Source of the DNA: Clostridium sp. CF012
Lineage (GTDB): Bacteria; Bacillota; Clostridia; Clostridiales; Clostridiaceae
Length of the DNA stretch: 64,000 bases
Reading direction: 5' to 3'
Assembly: GCF_018861755.1 (NCBI RefSeq)
Contig: NZ_JAHLEF010000025.1
Location: 1-64,000, forward strand
Shown here: piece after piece, positions 8,705 through 17,721 of the stretch
How the letters are laid out: the number at the start of each line of letters is the position of its first letter
Numbering within the stretch: the first letter of the stretch is position 1
Made by a program: the position numbers and the translations under genes
Notes under the pieces: model-generated
Told to the model about the DNA's origin: nothing
Seen by the model: the letters and a program-made list of their open reading frames with translations, nothing else
Database searches by the model: none

Positions 8705-8955
8705 TTCTCAATTTTTCTCCTACTACCATTAATATGGTATATTTTTTATTTACACTTAAATTATTCATTACTAAATAACGTCTCTTCTTATACTTCGGGA
8801 AATTTTTTTTGTACATTTAGTTTAATTTTTTATTACTTTGTAACATAGTAATGCATACTCAAATTACTGTCAACCTACATATCTGACCTTCAAAGTTTAT
8901 TCTAGAAATAGTTGTGAATATATAAACAATCTAAATGGTACTTACTTTTTAAATG
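8705..8955. other. Intergenic region upstream of the FUSC gene
   Basis: About 250 AT-rich bases with no open reading frame that I can support. ATATCTGACCTT at 8879-8890 is the exact reverse complement of 7719-7730, so a 12-bp inverted repeat brackets the FUSC gene. Confidence 0.5.
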
Positions 8956-8993
8956 AAAAAGCTCTAGCCTATATATAATTTATAAGCTAGAGC
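8956..8993 (-). terminator. Rho-independent terminator of the RR/HK operon
   Basis: On the minus strand a stem of GCTCTAGC plus TATA pairs across an AT loop and is followed by TTTTTC. It lies just downstream of the histidine kinase gene. Confidence 0.8.
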
Positions 8994-9020
8994 CTAGTCC
9001 TTTATGGGGTATATTTAATT

Positions 9021-10436
9021 TTATAAATAGATTTCTATTTCTGTACCTCGTCCAAGCTCACTTGCAATCTTAATTTCCCCATCATGTGCTTTTACTATAT
9101 CACTTGCAATAGCCATTCCAAGCCCTGAACCTTCATGTCCCTTCCCGGTATTTGTACCCCTATAATATCTTTCGAATATATGGTTTAGCTCTTCCGGTCT
9201 TATTCCTTTTCCGTTATCACTTATAATAATTTTCAAGTTATCCTTCTTTTCAACGGACACCTTTATATTTACGCCCTCTTCATTATGAACTATTGCATTA
9301 TATATTAAATTTTTCATAGTCCTCATTATAAGACTAGCATCCACAAAAGCTTCTATATCTTCACTTTCACAAATGAAATCAATATCTACCTCAGCGTTAC
9401 TCGGGTCGTTTAGTATGTCAATTACAGCATTTCGTACCAAGCTGACCATATTTATTTTTTTCTTGTTTAACTTCAATACTTTGTTTTTTAATCTTGTTGT
9501 TAAATTCAAATCATCTACAAGCTCTTTTATATAGTTGGCCTTACTGTCTATTATTTTTGAATACTGTTTTACCTCTTCTTTTGATAAATCATAATCATCG
9601 CTGCTTAAAAGTTCCGCATATCCTTTTATAGATACCAGCGGCGTCTTAATATCATGTGACATATTTGAAATCCATTCTTCTCTCATCTTATCAAGCTTTT
9701 TTCCTTCTATTTCATTACTCTTAAGCGTTGCTGAAAGGTTGTTTAGGTTGCGATAGACCCCCGTGTATAATCCCTTTTCTGATAATTTCAAATCATATTT
9801 TCCATCCGATAATACTAGAACCCCATTTATTATGTTGCTTAAAGGTCTAGTAAGTCTTCTTGAGAATAAATATGCGAAAAATAATGCAATTAATGCATCT
9901 AATATCAAAATTATATAAATAAGTTTACCCATGGTTTCTACAAAATTACTATTATTAATAGTAATTACTTGTCGCTCAACCTTGTCCCATGGAAATCCTA
10001 TTATATAGCTGTATTCACGCCCTTCTATTTGTTTTTCACCTATAAAAATAGTTGTTAATGTTTTTTCATCCACATATTTATATTGATGAATCAATTCAAA
10101 AGGGGTATAACTTTTTTTTATATCCTTTGGCTTTCTGTAACTATATATTTCTTTACTATTCTCATCTAATATCTGTATCCATATATTGTTATTATCCAGG
10201 CTTAATTTCCCATTATTGTCTATATAAACAGTTCCTTTATTACTCACAATACATTTACTGAAATTTCTAGTATAATCCTCTGCCCCTACACCTTTTAAAT
10301 TTTTCTCTATTAAGCTTCCTTTTGTATCGTTGTTATAAATTATAAAAGAAAAGGCTGCAATAATATTTATAATCATTACAATAATAACTACAGAAACCAC
10401 AGTTATCATGAATTTGCCCATTAATTTAAATTTCAT
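9021..10436 (-). CDS. Two-component sensor histidine kinase
   Basis: Protein of 471 residues. Two membrane segments flank an extracytoplasmic sensor region of about 130 residues, then a HAMP-like linker (SRRLTRPLSNIINGV). The H-box MSHDIKTPLVSIKGY follows, then N-box (NLIYNAIVHN) and G-boxes (DNGKGI, GSGLGMAI) of the ATPase domain. It ends 3 nt from the response-regulator stop and shares its operon. The adjoining ABC-2 transporter genes suggest it senses a membrane-active compound, an inference from similar peptide-immunity loci. Confidence 0.92.
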   Translation of the reverse strand: MKFKLMGKFMITVVSVVIIVMIINIIAAFSFIIYNNDTKGSLIEKNLKGVGAEDYTRNFSKCIVSNKGTVYIDNNGKLSLDNNNIWIQILDENSKEIYSYRKPKDIKKSYTPFELIHQYKYVDEKTLTTIFIGEKQIEGREYSYIIGFPWDKVERQVITINNSNFVETMGKLIYIILILDALIALFFAYLFSRRLTRPLSNIINGVLVLSDGKYDLKLSEKGLYTGVYRNLNNLSATLKSNEIEGKKLDKMREEWISNMSHDIKTPLVSIKGYAELLSSDDYDLSKEEVKQYSKIIDSKANYIKELVDDLNLTTRLKNKVLKLNKKKINMVSLVRNAVIDILNDPSNAEVDIDFICESEDIEAFVDASLIMRTMKNLIYNAIVHNEEGVNIKVSVEKKDNLKIIISDNGKGIRPEELNHIFERYYRGTNTGKGHEGSGLGMAIASDIVKAHDGEIKIASELGRGTEIEIYL

Positions 10437-10438
10437 AT

Positions 10439-11158
10439 CTATTCATCCTTTACAACAAATTTATATCCGAGCCCTTTAATATTCACTATATATTTTGGCA
10501 TTGAAGGATTATCCTCTATTTTTTCTCTAAGTCTTCTTATATGGACCATAATTGTATTGTCAAAACCTATATAATCTTCTCCCCAAACTCCATCACAAAT
10601 TTTTTCCTTGCTGAGGATCTGGTTTGGATTTTTTGCAAAGTAGACTAGCATCTTAAATTCTTTTGCTTTTAACTCTATTAACTCACCATTTTTTTTAAGC
10701 TCTATCTTTTCCTCATTTAATTCAAAAGGTCCAAAAACTATGGGTTTGCCGCTTTCAACCTTATCTTCACCAAGGTAATTATTTCTTCTTAAATGAGCCT
10801 TTACCCTATAGGCAACCTCTTTTGGACTGAAGGGCTTTGTAATATAGTCATCAGCCCCTAAAGCAAACCCTAAAATCCTATCTAGCTCTTCCGACTTAGC
10901 CGACATAAACAATATTGGTGTTCTAGAAGTCTTTCTTATTTCTTTGCATACGTCGTACCCGTCTCTATCAGGCATCATTATATCCAAAAGAATAATATCT
11001 GGGTCTAAACGCGATACTAAATCTATTGCTTCTTTCGCCGCTGCTGCCGTATATATATTTTCAAAACCTTCTTTTCTAAGCACAGTAGATAAAAGTCTTA
11101 ATATATCCTCTTCATCATCAACTATTAGTATTTTACTTTTATTAATTGAATTTTCCAT
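10439..11158 (-). CDS. OmpR-family response regulator
   Basis: Receiver domain with acidic pocket VDDEED, phospho-acceptor Asp in LLDIMMPDRDGY and Lys in ITKPFSPKE, then a winged-helix DNA-binding domain ending GLGYKFV. Start ATG 11158 is preferred over the GTG at 11167 because AAGAGG lies at normal distance from the ATG; the product is then 239 residues. It pairs with the downstream kinase. Phased repeats in front of the ABC operon (14118-14159) are its probable operator. Confidence 0.93.
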   Translation of the reverse strand: MENSINKSKILIVDDEEDILRLLSTVLRKEGFENIYTAAAAKEAIDLVSRLDPDIILLDIMMPDRDGYDVCKEIRKTSRTPILFMSAKSEELDRILGFALGADDYITKPFSPKEVAYRVKAHLRRNNYLGEDKVESGKPIVFGPFELNEEKIELKKNGELIELKAKEFKMLVYFAKNPNQILSKEKICDGVWGEDYIGFDNTIMVHIRRLREKIEDNPSMPKYIVNIKGLGYKFVVKDE

Positions 11159-11201
11159 ATTTATCACCTCTTAAAAATTAAACCCTTTTCTATTAAATAC
11201 T

Positions 11202-11240
11202 TCAGAAGACTAAACAATTATTAATTGCTTAGTCTTCTGA
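11202..11240. repeat. Long inverted repeat between ABC operon and response regulator
   Basis: Arms of about 18 bp (TCAGAAGACTAA and complement) with one mismatch. There is no clear T-tract on either strand, so it is a hairpin or operator rather than a standard terminator. Confidence 0.6.
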
Positions 11241-11296
11241 CGTGTCTCTAAGTTTCTAATTACATAATACCATATAACCTAGCTTATTATATTTTT

Positions 11297-12064
11297 TTAT
11301 TCTTTTATAAATGCTTTGTAGGTAAGCTTTGATAAAAATACAAAACCAGCAATAACTATTACTATTTGAACCATAATTAATTCCATCGGAACCCGATATC
11401 TTATTAATTGTCCAGACATCATCCCCCAAAGTGGAGTTATCCCAAGATATTTTACACTCACAACTCCAAATAATATAACTGGCAGTACATATGGCAATCC
11501 CATAAGTAGACCCCCAAAAATAAAAGGTATAGAAGCTGATTTACTTATTGCTGATAGATATAATCCGAGTTGTGAGAAAAAGAATGAACCTATTGTAACG
11601 GTTATTATAAGTATAATAATCATTTGCAATACAGTTATATTTGAACCACTGTTTCCAAAATACCAAAGTTCTTTTAATGGTAAGTCTAGCCCTTTAAAAC
11701 CCGCTTTTATTAATCCGTCTATGCATATTGTAAGCACTATTGATACATTAACTATTGTTGTTGATATGCCAGCACCAATCCACTTTGCCATTACAACATT
11801 TTTCTTTCCATTTTGAGTTGTATTTATAAGTTCATTCATGTTAGAGTTATATTCTAGAGTATATGTGGCTGAAATTATCATGAAGGTTATTAGCCCTATC
11901 ATTGGTGCAAATCCATAACTTTTACTAAAGACATCCGCCCAAACCTCTGCACTCGTAGCCGGATGAATTAACATCCTACTTATCAAAAGTAAAGCAATCC
12001 AAGTTATTATAATGCTCTTTCTAAATAACATTTTTCTCATTTCTGCTTTCACAAGAATTCCCAT
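11297..12064 (-). CDS. ABC-2 type transporter permease (second permease)
   Basis: Hydrophobic protein of 255 residues with about six membrane segments. It begins with the cytoplasmic helix MGILVKAEMRKMLFRKS typical of ABC-2 permeases of antimicrobial-peptide exporters. It starts 3 nt from the ATPase stop with its own AGGTGT site. With the ATPase and the larger permease upstream it forms a three-gene unit like lantibiotic-immunity transporters; substrate unknown. Confidence 0.82.
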   Translation of the reverse strand: MGILVKAEMRKMLFRKSIIITWIALLLISRMLIHPATSAEVWADVFSKSYGFAPMIGLITFMIISATYTLEYNSNMNELINTTQNGKKNVVMAKWIGAGISTTIVNVSIVLTICIDGLIKAGFKGLDLPLKELWYFGNSGSNITVLQMIIILIITVTIGSFFFSQLGLYLSAISKSASIPFIFGGLLMGLPYVLPVILFGVVSVKYLGITPLWGMMSGQLIRYRVPMELIMVQIVIVIAGFVFLSKLTYKAFIKE

Positions 12065-12067
12065 AAG

Positions 12068-12955
12068 TTACACCTCCTTAGTATTTTCTAAATCAAAGTA
12101 AAACATATATACGTCTTCGAATCTTGGTTCTATGGTTTCAGCTGATGCATATAGCGGCATTTTATCGCTTACTACTCTAAGTTCTGTAATATCCGCGCCC
12201 CTTTGAAGGTTAACTACCTTATAATCTCTTTGTATGTCCATAACCTCATTTTCTTTGTTTGTTGTAATCTTATATACTTTTCCATTCATGCCATTTAATA
12301 TATCTTTATGATTTCCTTTTATTATAACGCTGCCATTTTTAATCATTATGGTTTCTCTTGCTACAGCTTCTATATCTGAAATAATATGAGTTGAGAGTAT
12401 TATTATTTTATCCTTTGATATTTCAGCTATAAGATTTCTAAATCTTGCTCTTTCTTGAGGATCTAGGCCTGCTGTTGGTTCATCAAGTACAACTATTTGA
12501 GGGTCATTTAATAATACTTGTGCAATTCCAACTCTTCTTTTCATACCACCGGAAAATTTACCAACTGCTTTATTTCTAACCTCATATAAGCCAACAAGGT
12601 TTAGTAGTTCGTCAATTTTTTCGGAAGCAACATTTTTGTCTATTCCCTTTAAGGCCGCCACATATTTCAAAAATTGTTTTGCTGTAAAATTCTTATATCC
12701 ACCAAATTCTTGTGGTAAATATCCAATAATATTTCTATACTCATCTTCTTTTTCATAAATACTTTTCCCATTATAAAGAATTTCTCCAGTTGTGGGCTTT
12801 GTTAATGTTACTATTTGTTTCATTAGTGTAGTTTTACCCGCTCCGTTTGGTCCGAGTAGTCCATATACACCATTTTCTAAAGTAAGTGTTATATTATTGT
12901 TAGCATTCTTTTTTCCAAAGCTTTTTGTTAACTTCTTTATCTCAAGTTTATTCAT
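12068..12955 (-). CDS. ABC transporter ATP-binding protein
   Basis: Protein of 295 residues. Walker A GPNGAGKTT (about 34-42), Q-loop in GYLPQEFGG, signature KFSGGMKRRVGIAQ, Walker B IVVLDEPTAGLDP and the switch histidine in STHI are all intact. A C-terminal extension of about 80 residues follows the nucleotide-binding domain. It would power the two flanking ABC-2 permeases. RBS GGAGGAAC precedes the ATG. Confidence 0.95.
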   Translation of the reverse strand: MNKLEIKKLTKSFGKKNANNNITLTLENGVYGLLGPNGAGKTTLMKQIVTLTKPTTGEILYNGKSIYEKEDEYRNIIGYLPQEFGGYKNFTAKQFLKYVAALKGIDKNVASEKIDELLNLVGLYEVRNKAVGKFSGGMKRRVGIAQVLLNDPQIVVLDEPTAGLDPQERARFRNLIAEISKDKIIILSTHIISDIEAVARETIMIKNGSVIIKGNHKDILNGMNGKVYKITTNKENEVMDIQRDYKVVNLQRGADITELRVVSDKMPLYASAETIEPRFEDVYMFYFDLENTKEV

Positions 12956-12978
12956 AATTGTTCCTCCTCTAATTTTAA

Positions 12979-13998
12979 TTATCTTACTAATACTTTTTTA
13001 AATGACTCTATGCTCAGTGTAATTCCTGCCACTAAAGTCATTCCCAATATCCCAAGGCAAAAATTTATTAAGTCAAAATTAATCCCGAAAAACCTTACAT
13101 TTCCATAATATACTCCAGCAAACTGATTAAAATAGAATAGCAAATTCACCAAATTAATACTATTTAATACCATTCGAACATTACCTGGAATTACTTTTAC
13201 CACAGTTAACAATTTTGGAGTAATAACAAGAATCAAAAATACACTTGTAGCTGCTATTGAGCTTGTTGTTATAAATGAACATAAACATGCAATTACACCC
13301 AGTGTAGCTAATATTAATATCATTATTCCTATCTTTAATGTTATAAATTGAATTATAGTATATGCATCTCTTACTAAAATAGGGTTGTCTATTATTCTTA
13401 TGGCTTGTAGTCCTCCATTTATTGGCATTCCATATTGCACTGCTGTTATTATAAATTGGATTACTAGATAAAACCCATATAAAGCTGTTGGTATTAATAT
13501 TCCAAATCCTAATTTTGAATATAAAGCTCTATTCTTATTTTTTGATGTAAGAATCAAATTTTCTACTGTAGACACAATTTCATCAGTGTATATATTACAA
13601 CAAACTATGATTAGAATTACCACCATAAAGAATGCCATAAGTATATTGGTTGCCCTATAATCGAATACCTTCCAGAAGCTAACATCACTATACTTAGTAT
13701 CTTCCATACTTTTCAGTTTTTTATGGGATATTTCCTTCATAGCTTTACTAAAATCATCTTTCTCCTGACTATTTGCCGCTTCCCTTATTGTTCCTATTTT
13801 TGCATCTAACTTTTCTTGTGCAATTACCGTGGCTGGTCTTGTATCCTTAATTAAATCATATTGCTCATTTCTATGTGATTTCTGTGTTTCCATCTCTGGT
13901 TTCATAAAAGCCATTGCTAAGCAAAGTAAGATAAATATTATTGCTACAATTACTCCAGTTTTTGATTTAAATATTTTTTTAAGTTCCCAATATATCAT
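12979..13998 (-). CDS. ABC-2 type transporter permease (first permease)
   Basis: Start placed at ATG 13998 (AAAGGAGGAAACAA directly upstream), giving 339 residues beginning MIYWELKKIFKSK. A single N-terminal membrane helix is followed by an extracytoplasmic segment of about 90 residues, then five or six membrane helices. This resembles the large permease of BceB-unlike ABC-2 immunity systems. First gene of the operon, with the phased repeats of 14118-14159 upstream. Confidence 0.82.
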   Translation of the reverse strand: MIYWELKKIFKSKTGVIVAIIFILLCLAMAFMKPEMETQKSHRNEQYDLIKDTRPATVIAQEKLDAKIGTIREAANSQEKDDFSKAMKEISHKKLKSMEDTKYSDVSFWKVFDYRATNILMAFFMVVILIIVCCNIYTDEIVSTVENLILTSKNKNRALYSKLGFGILIPTALYGFYLVIQFIITAVQYGMPINGGLQAIRIIDNPILVRDAYTIIQFITLKIGIMILILATLGVIACLCSFITTSSIAATSVFLILVITPKLLTVVKVIPGNVRMVLNSINLVNLLFYFNQFAGVYYGNVRFFGINFDLINFCLGILGMTLVAGITLSIESFKKVLVR

Positions 13999-14117
13999 TT
14001 GTTTCCTCCTTTTAAAAAATGCCACCTTAGAATAAGGTGAATCCACGTGGTAAGTGGCAAGTTTAAGTGAATGTCATCTGTTAAAATCTTATCTTGCTAT
14101 AAGTACATTATATAATG

Positions 14118-14159
14118 TTAACCTTACCTCTTTATAACATTAACCTTAAATAAACCTTA
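14118..14159. promoter_or_regulatory. Phased direct repeats, probable response-regulator operator
   Basis: AACCTTA occurs at 14120, 14142 and 14153, spaced 22 and 11 bp, so all lie on one helix face. The longer form TTAACCTTA is repeated exactly at 14118 and 14140. OmpR-family regulators bind such repeats. The site is upstream of the minus-strand ABC operon. Confidence 0.65.
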
Positions 14160-14181
14160 CAAATATTTTTTTAGGTATCAG

Positions 14182-14210
14182 TGAAACTATTTGTTAAACT
14201 TCTTTGTCTA
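14182..14210 (+). promoter_or_regulatory. Probable ECF-sigma autoregulatory promoter
   Basis: GTGAAAC (14181-14187) followed after about 17-18 bp by TGTCTA matches the TGAAAC/CGTC-type -35 and -10 of ECF sigma promoters. The ECF sigma gene begins about 50 bp downstream. Confidence 0.6.
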
Positions 14211-14257
14211 ATGGACGAATACAAAAAATATAGATCTATAAAAATTCTCTATAGGGA

Positions 14258-14776
14258 GTGATTAAACTGATAGAATTAGTTGAAAAAGCTATTAAAGGTG
14301 ATAATAAGAGCTTTGATTCTTTAATACAAAGTAGAAAAGAAAATATATATAAAGTGGCTTACAGTTATGTAAATAACACTGAAGATGCTCTTGATATAAT
14401 GCAAGAAGTAATTTATAAAGCTCTTGTTTCCATAAAAAGCTTAAATGAGCCAGAATATTTTAATACATGGCTCACAAGGATAACTATAAATTGTTCAATA
14501 AATTATTTAAATAAATCTAAAAAAGTTATATCAATTGATGAAAAACATTTAAAAGACATGACTTCACTTCCTAACAATAAGGAAGAAATTATGGATTTAC
14601 ATGAATCTTTAAAGAATTTGAATACCAAATATAAAACCATCATAATATTAAAATACTTTGAAGATCTAACACTTAAAGATATTTCAGATATCTTAAAATT
14701 ACCATTAAGTACAGTTAAAACACAGCTTTATCGCGGTCTGGAAAAACTTAAAATTGACCTTAAGGAGGCTCACTAA
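14258..14776 (+). CDS. ECF-type RNA polymerase sigma factor
   Basis: Protein of about 172 residues with region 2 (DALDIMQEVIYKALVSI, then FNTWLTRITINCSINYL) and region 4 (FEDLTLKDISDILKLPLSTVKTQLYRG-type helix-turn-helix). It overlaps or abuts the anti-sigma gene. The start is uncertain. GTG 14258 overlaps the only Shine-Dalgarno-like GGGAG (14254-14258). A start 3 codons later at CTG 14267 would have normal spacing. Confidence 0.9.
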   Translation: MIKLIELVEKAIKGDNKSFDSLIQSRKENIYKVAYSYVNNTEDALDIMQEVIYKALVSIKSLNEPEYFNTWLTRITINCSINYLNKSKKVISIDEKHLKDMTSLPNNKEEIMDLHESLKNLNTKYKTIIILKYFEDLTLKDISDILKLPLSTVKTQLYRGLEKLKIDLKEAH

Positions 14777-14777
14777 T

Positions 14778-15707
14778 ATGAGTAATAACTTGGATGATTT
14801 AAAGAAGGTTTATGATGACATAGAAATGCCAGATAACTTAAGTGAATTCGTTAATATTTCATTAGATAAAGGAAGATCAAGAATGAAAAGTGATAAAAGG
14901 AAAAATAATTGGATAAAAGGTTTTGCTGCAACAGCGGCTGTTTTTACTGTATTTACTATTAGTGTAAATACTATGCCTGCATTTGCAAACTCGTTAAAAG
15001 GTGTCCCTATTGTAGGAACTTTAGTTAAAGTTCTACAATTTAACAAGGGAACTGCAGTAGGTGGTAAAATTACTGATGGCGCAGATGCAAATTCTATAAT
15101 TCTTAAACAAAATGCCATTAATGAGACTTTAGTAATTAATTTTACTAATAATAGTGATAATAAAGTTACAGATAATGTTGCTCACTTTAAAGTAGATTAT
15201 AAAAACAATCCATCTACTATGACCTTTACAATTAACGGTGCAAGAGCTCTATCAGCTGAAAAAGATTTTGAAAATATGAAGAAAAGCAGTTATGTTTCAG
15301 ATGTATATAAAAATATGATACTGGATGATTCAGCAGTAAAATTTACAATTGTGTTTAACAAACCCGTGAAATACGAGGTGAAGGAATATAAAAATCCTGG
15401 TCATATTGCAGTAACCTTATCAGAAGATAAAAATGAAATAGCTAAAACCATATATTCTGTTAGAACTCCTTCCTATGAATATGGGGAAAACTTAGGAATG
15501 ATAGAAGAGCAATTATTTGAGGAACTTAATGTTAGAACTCTAAAAGACAATAAGGGAACTTTCTGCATAGATGCTGGTGTCTTTAATACTAAAGCTGGGG
15601 CCGAAGCTAAAATCAAAGATTTAACAACAAAATATGGCGAAAATCTTAAACTTGTTGTTGAAGAAAGAAATTCATTAGATATTCCAAAAGAAAGGATGGC
15701 ACCTTAA
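14778..15707 (+). CDS. Anti-sigma factor, DUF4179-like with SPOR-like tail
   Basis: Start ATG 14778 follows TAAGGAGG (14761-14768), giving 309 residues. A cytoplasmic N-terminus (about 1-45) leads to a single membrane helix (GFAATAAVFTVFTISV) and a MPAFANSLKGVPIVG motif typical of DUF4179 anti-sigma proteins. The rest is extracytoplasmic. The last 60 residues (TFCIDAGVFNTKAGAEAKI) resemble a SPOR domain, which binds denuded peptidoglycan. The gene is translationally adjacent to the ECF sigma factor and should hold it at the membrane. Confidence 0.78.
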   Translation: MSNNLDDLKKVYDDIEMPDNLSEFVNISLDKGRSRMKSDKRKNNWIKGFAATAAVFTVFTISVNTMPAFANSLKGVPIVGTLVKVLQFNKGTAVGGKITDGADANSIILKQNAINETLVINFTNNSDNKVTDNVAHFKVDYKNNPSTMTFTINGARALSAEKDFENMKKSSYVSDVYKNMILDDSAVKFTIVFNKPVKYEVKEYKNPGHIAVTLSEDKNEIAKTIYSVRTPSYEYGENLGMIEEQLFEELNVRTLKDNKGTFCIDAGVFNTKAGAEAKIKDLTTKYGENLKLVVEERNSLDIPKERMAP

Positions 15708-15812
15708 ATAATTCATACTACAGTTATACTTCTAAAAGAACTAGTGTTGTAACTACTTACCTATTTGCTTATAATTAAGTGTAATTAAATTTTTTAACAA
15801 AGGAGATAAATT

Positions 15813-16310
15813 ATGTACTCATCCCAATACTTTATTGACACATTAAATATGGAACCTCATCCTGAAGGTGGTTTTTACAAAGGCAGCTTCTGCTCTAGTG
15901 AAAATATTAGCTCCAATGGCTTGAAAAATAGTTTTGAAGGTGAGCGAATACTTTGGACTAGTATTTACTTTTTATTAAGAGATGGAGAAGTTTCAAGTTT
16001 TCATAGATTAAAATCAGATGAAATGTGGTACTATCATGCAGGTTCTCCTCTTACAATATATATGATAAGTCCAAAGGGAGAACTTACTACAAAGCAACTA
16101 GGTCTTAATATAGAAAATGGAGAAACTCCACAGTTCCTAGTACCTAAGAATTATATTTTTGGTTCTGCTATGAATACCTCAGGTTTCTCTCTTGTTGGAT
16201 GTATGGTATCCCCTGGTTTTGACTTTAAAGATTTTGAAATGTTTGAAAGAGATACTCTTTTAAACAAGTACCCTCAATTTAAGGATATAATAGTTAGGCT
16301 TACAAAATAA
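15813..16310 (+). CDS. Cupin family protein (DUF985)
   Basis: Protein of 165 residues. The N-terminal HPEGGFY motif, the WTSIYFLL strand and the central WYYHAGSPL and FSLVGCMVSPGFDF strands fit the DUF985 cupin family. Function in this family is not well established. It has a good AAGGAG site and its own terminator. It looks like a stand-alone gene, 105 bp after the anti-sigma gene. Confidence 0.85.
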   Translation: MYSSQYFIDTLNMEPHPEGGFYKGSFCSSENISSNGLKNSFEGERILWTSIYFLLRDGEVSSFHRLKSDEMWYYHAGSPLTIYMISPKGELTTKQLGLNIENGETPQFLVPKNYIFGSAMNTSGFSLVGCMVSPGFDFKDFEMFERDTLLNKYPQFKDIIVRLTK

Positions 16311-16327
16311 CTATTACTTTATAATTA

Positions 16328-16364
16328 AAGACCCTACTAGAATCAATGATTCTAGTAGGGTCTT
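16328..16364 (+). terminator. Terminator, copy 1 of a duplicated hairpin
   Basis: AAGACCCTACTAGAAT pairs with its exact complement around CAATG. With its CTTTATAATTA left flank it recurs at 18027-18062. Confidence 0.85.
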
Positions 16365-16434
16365 ACTATTAAATTATTTTATTTCTTTTATTGATAATAG
16401 AAACTATTTCGGATTCGTTTCATTAAAACAGTAT

Positions 16435-16776
16435 CTATATCTTTTTAACAAATTCAGATTTTAATTCCATAGCTCCAAAGCCATCAATTTTACAATCAAT
16501 ATTATGATCTCCATCAACCAAACGTATATTTTTTACTTTTGTACCTATTTTAATGGCTGATGAACTCCCTTTTACTTTAAGGTCTTTGATTACTGTTACA
16601 GAATCACCATTTTTTAACACATTTCCATTTGCATCTTTGACGATATTTTTTTCTTCACTATTTTCTGTCTCTAATTCTAAATTCCACTCATGAGCACATT
16701 CTGGGCAAACAAAAAGGCTTCTATCTTCGTAAGTGTATTCTGAATTACATTTTGGACAATTGGGCAAATTAGACAT
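16435..16776 (-). CDS. PhnA-like zinc-ribbon protein (YjdM family)
   Basis: Protein of 113 residues. The N-terminal zinc ribbon has two CxxC knuckles (NCPKCNSEY and [10 protein letters not shown]). The C-terminal beta domain carries [24 protein letters not shown] and ends KSEFVKK, as in YjdM/PhnA proteins. The old link to phosphonate use is doubtful and the role is not settled. Monocistronic by spacing. Confidence 0.9.
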   Translation of the reverse strand: MSNLPNCPKCNSEYTYEDRSLFVCPECAHEWNLELETENSEEKNIVKDANGNVLKNGDSVTVIKDLKVKGSSSAIKIGTKVKNIRLVDGDHNIDCKIDGFGAMELKSEFVKKI

Positions 16777-17007
16777 AATTTCATTTCCTCCATTCGTTAT
16801 TGTTATTACTAATATATAAGACTTATTTAAATTTCCTTTTTACAACCTCGCAAGAATATCAATTACGAACTTAAAATTTACAAAAAAAAATATAGGGAAT
16901 TCCTTATATACTTATATATTATCATAGTCCTCTAATATTTACAAACCTTGCTTTTGAACAACTCTATCTTACTTGTAGTTGCTATGACATATACAATTTT
17001 TCTCATT

Positions 17008-17721
17008 TTATTTTTTCTTCATAATGACTGTCCAAAGAATGTCCTTACCAAATTTTTTTTCATCAGCTGACTCTGTCATTTCTCTAAATTCAATTATTTC
17101 GAAATAAGGTTCTAAAATTGTTTTTAGTTTACATTCAGAGAATCCAAGTCCTCCATTCATTGAATTATCTCTATAAACATCATAATCAGATATATTTGCA
17201 CCACCTTTTAAATTGAAGCATACCATTGCAAAGTATCCCTCTGGCTTTAAATATTTTAAGATGGTTTTTAAGTATTGATTTCTTCTATGTGGCTTTATAT
17301 GATGAAGACACCCACTATCATAAATAAAATCAAAACTCTCTGGCTTATCTTGAAAATCAAATATTGATTGGCACAAAAAATTCACTGTTATAGACTGCTC
17401 TTTCGCTATTTGTTTTGCCCATTCTATAGAAGTTTTTGAGAAGTCTACCCCACAAACTTCAAAGCCCCTTTGTGCAAGATAAAAGGAATTCCTGCCATTT
17501 CCGCAGCCAATATCAAGCGCCTTTCCAGGTTTTAATAACTCTCTATTAAAGTATGAAATAAGGTTTTCATCTGGTACATTTTCAAAAAATGGAATTGGCT
17601 TCTTCCTATCATTATAAAATTTATTCCACCATTCATTATCTCGTTTTTCTAATAGATTGTCTAACATAATAAGTACGTCATTTTCTGTTTTAATAATCTC
17701 TGAATTAAGTTTATCCTCCAT
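17008..17721 (-). CDS. Class I SAM-dependent methyltransferase
   Basis: Protein of 237 residues with a Rossmann methyltransferase core. Motif I ALDIGCGNGRNSFYLA (about residues 73-88), acidic residue at the end of strand 2 (VCGVDFS), then FDFIYDSGCLHHIKPH. The DxGCLHHI motif and DVYRDNSMNGG tail are seen in small-molecule (thiopurine/tellurite-like) methyltransferases, but the substrate cannot be read. RBS GGGAGGAATT is well placed. Confidence 0.88.
   Translation of the reverse strand: MEDKLNSEIIKTENDVLIMLDNLLEKRDNEWWNKFYNDRKKPIPFFENVPDENLISYFNRELLKPGKALDIGCGNGRNSFYLAQRGFEVCGVDFSKTSIEWAKQIAKEQSITVNFLCQSIFDFQDKPESFDFIYDSGCLHHIKPHRRNQYLKTILKYLKPEGYFAMVCFNLKGGANISDYDVYRDNSMNGGLGFSECKLKTILEPYFEIIEFREMTESADEKKFGKDILWTVIMKKK

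Noticed and set aside
11202-11240. Hairpin as terminator of the ABC operon
   Set aside because: Neither strand has a T-tract after the stem, so only an inverted repeat is recorded.
14105-14159. CRISPR-like direct repeats
   Set aside because: The repeated unit is only 7-9 bp with 11/22-bp phasing, which is an operator pattern and not a repeat-spacer array.
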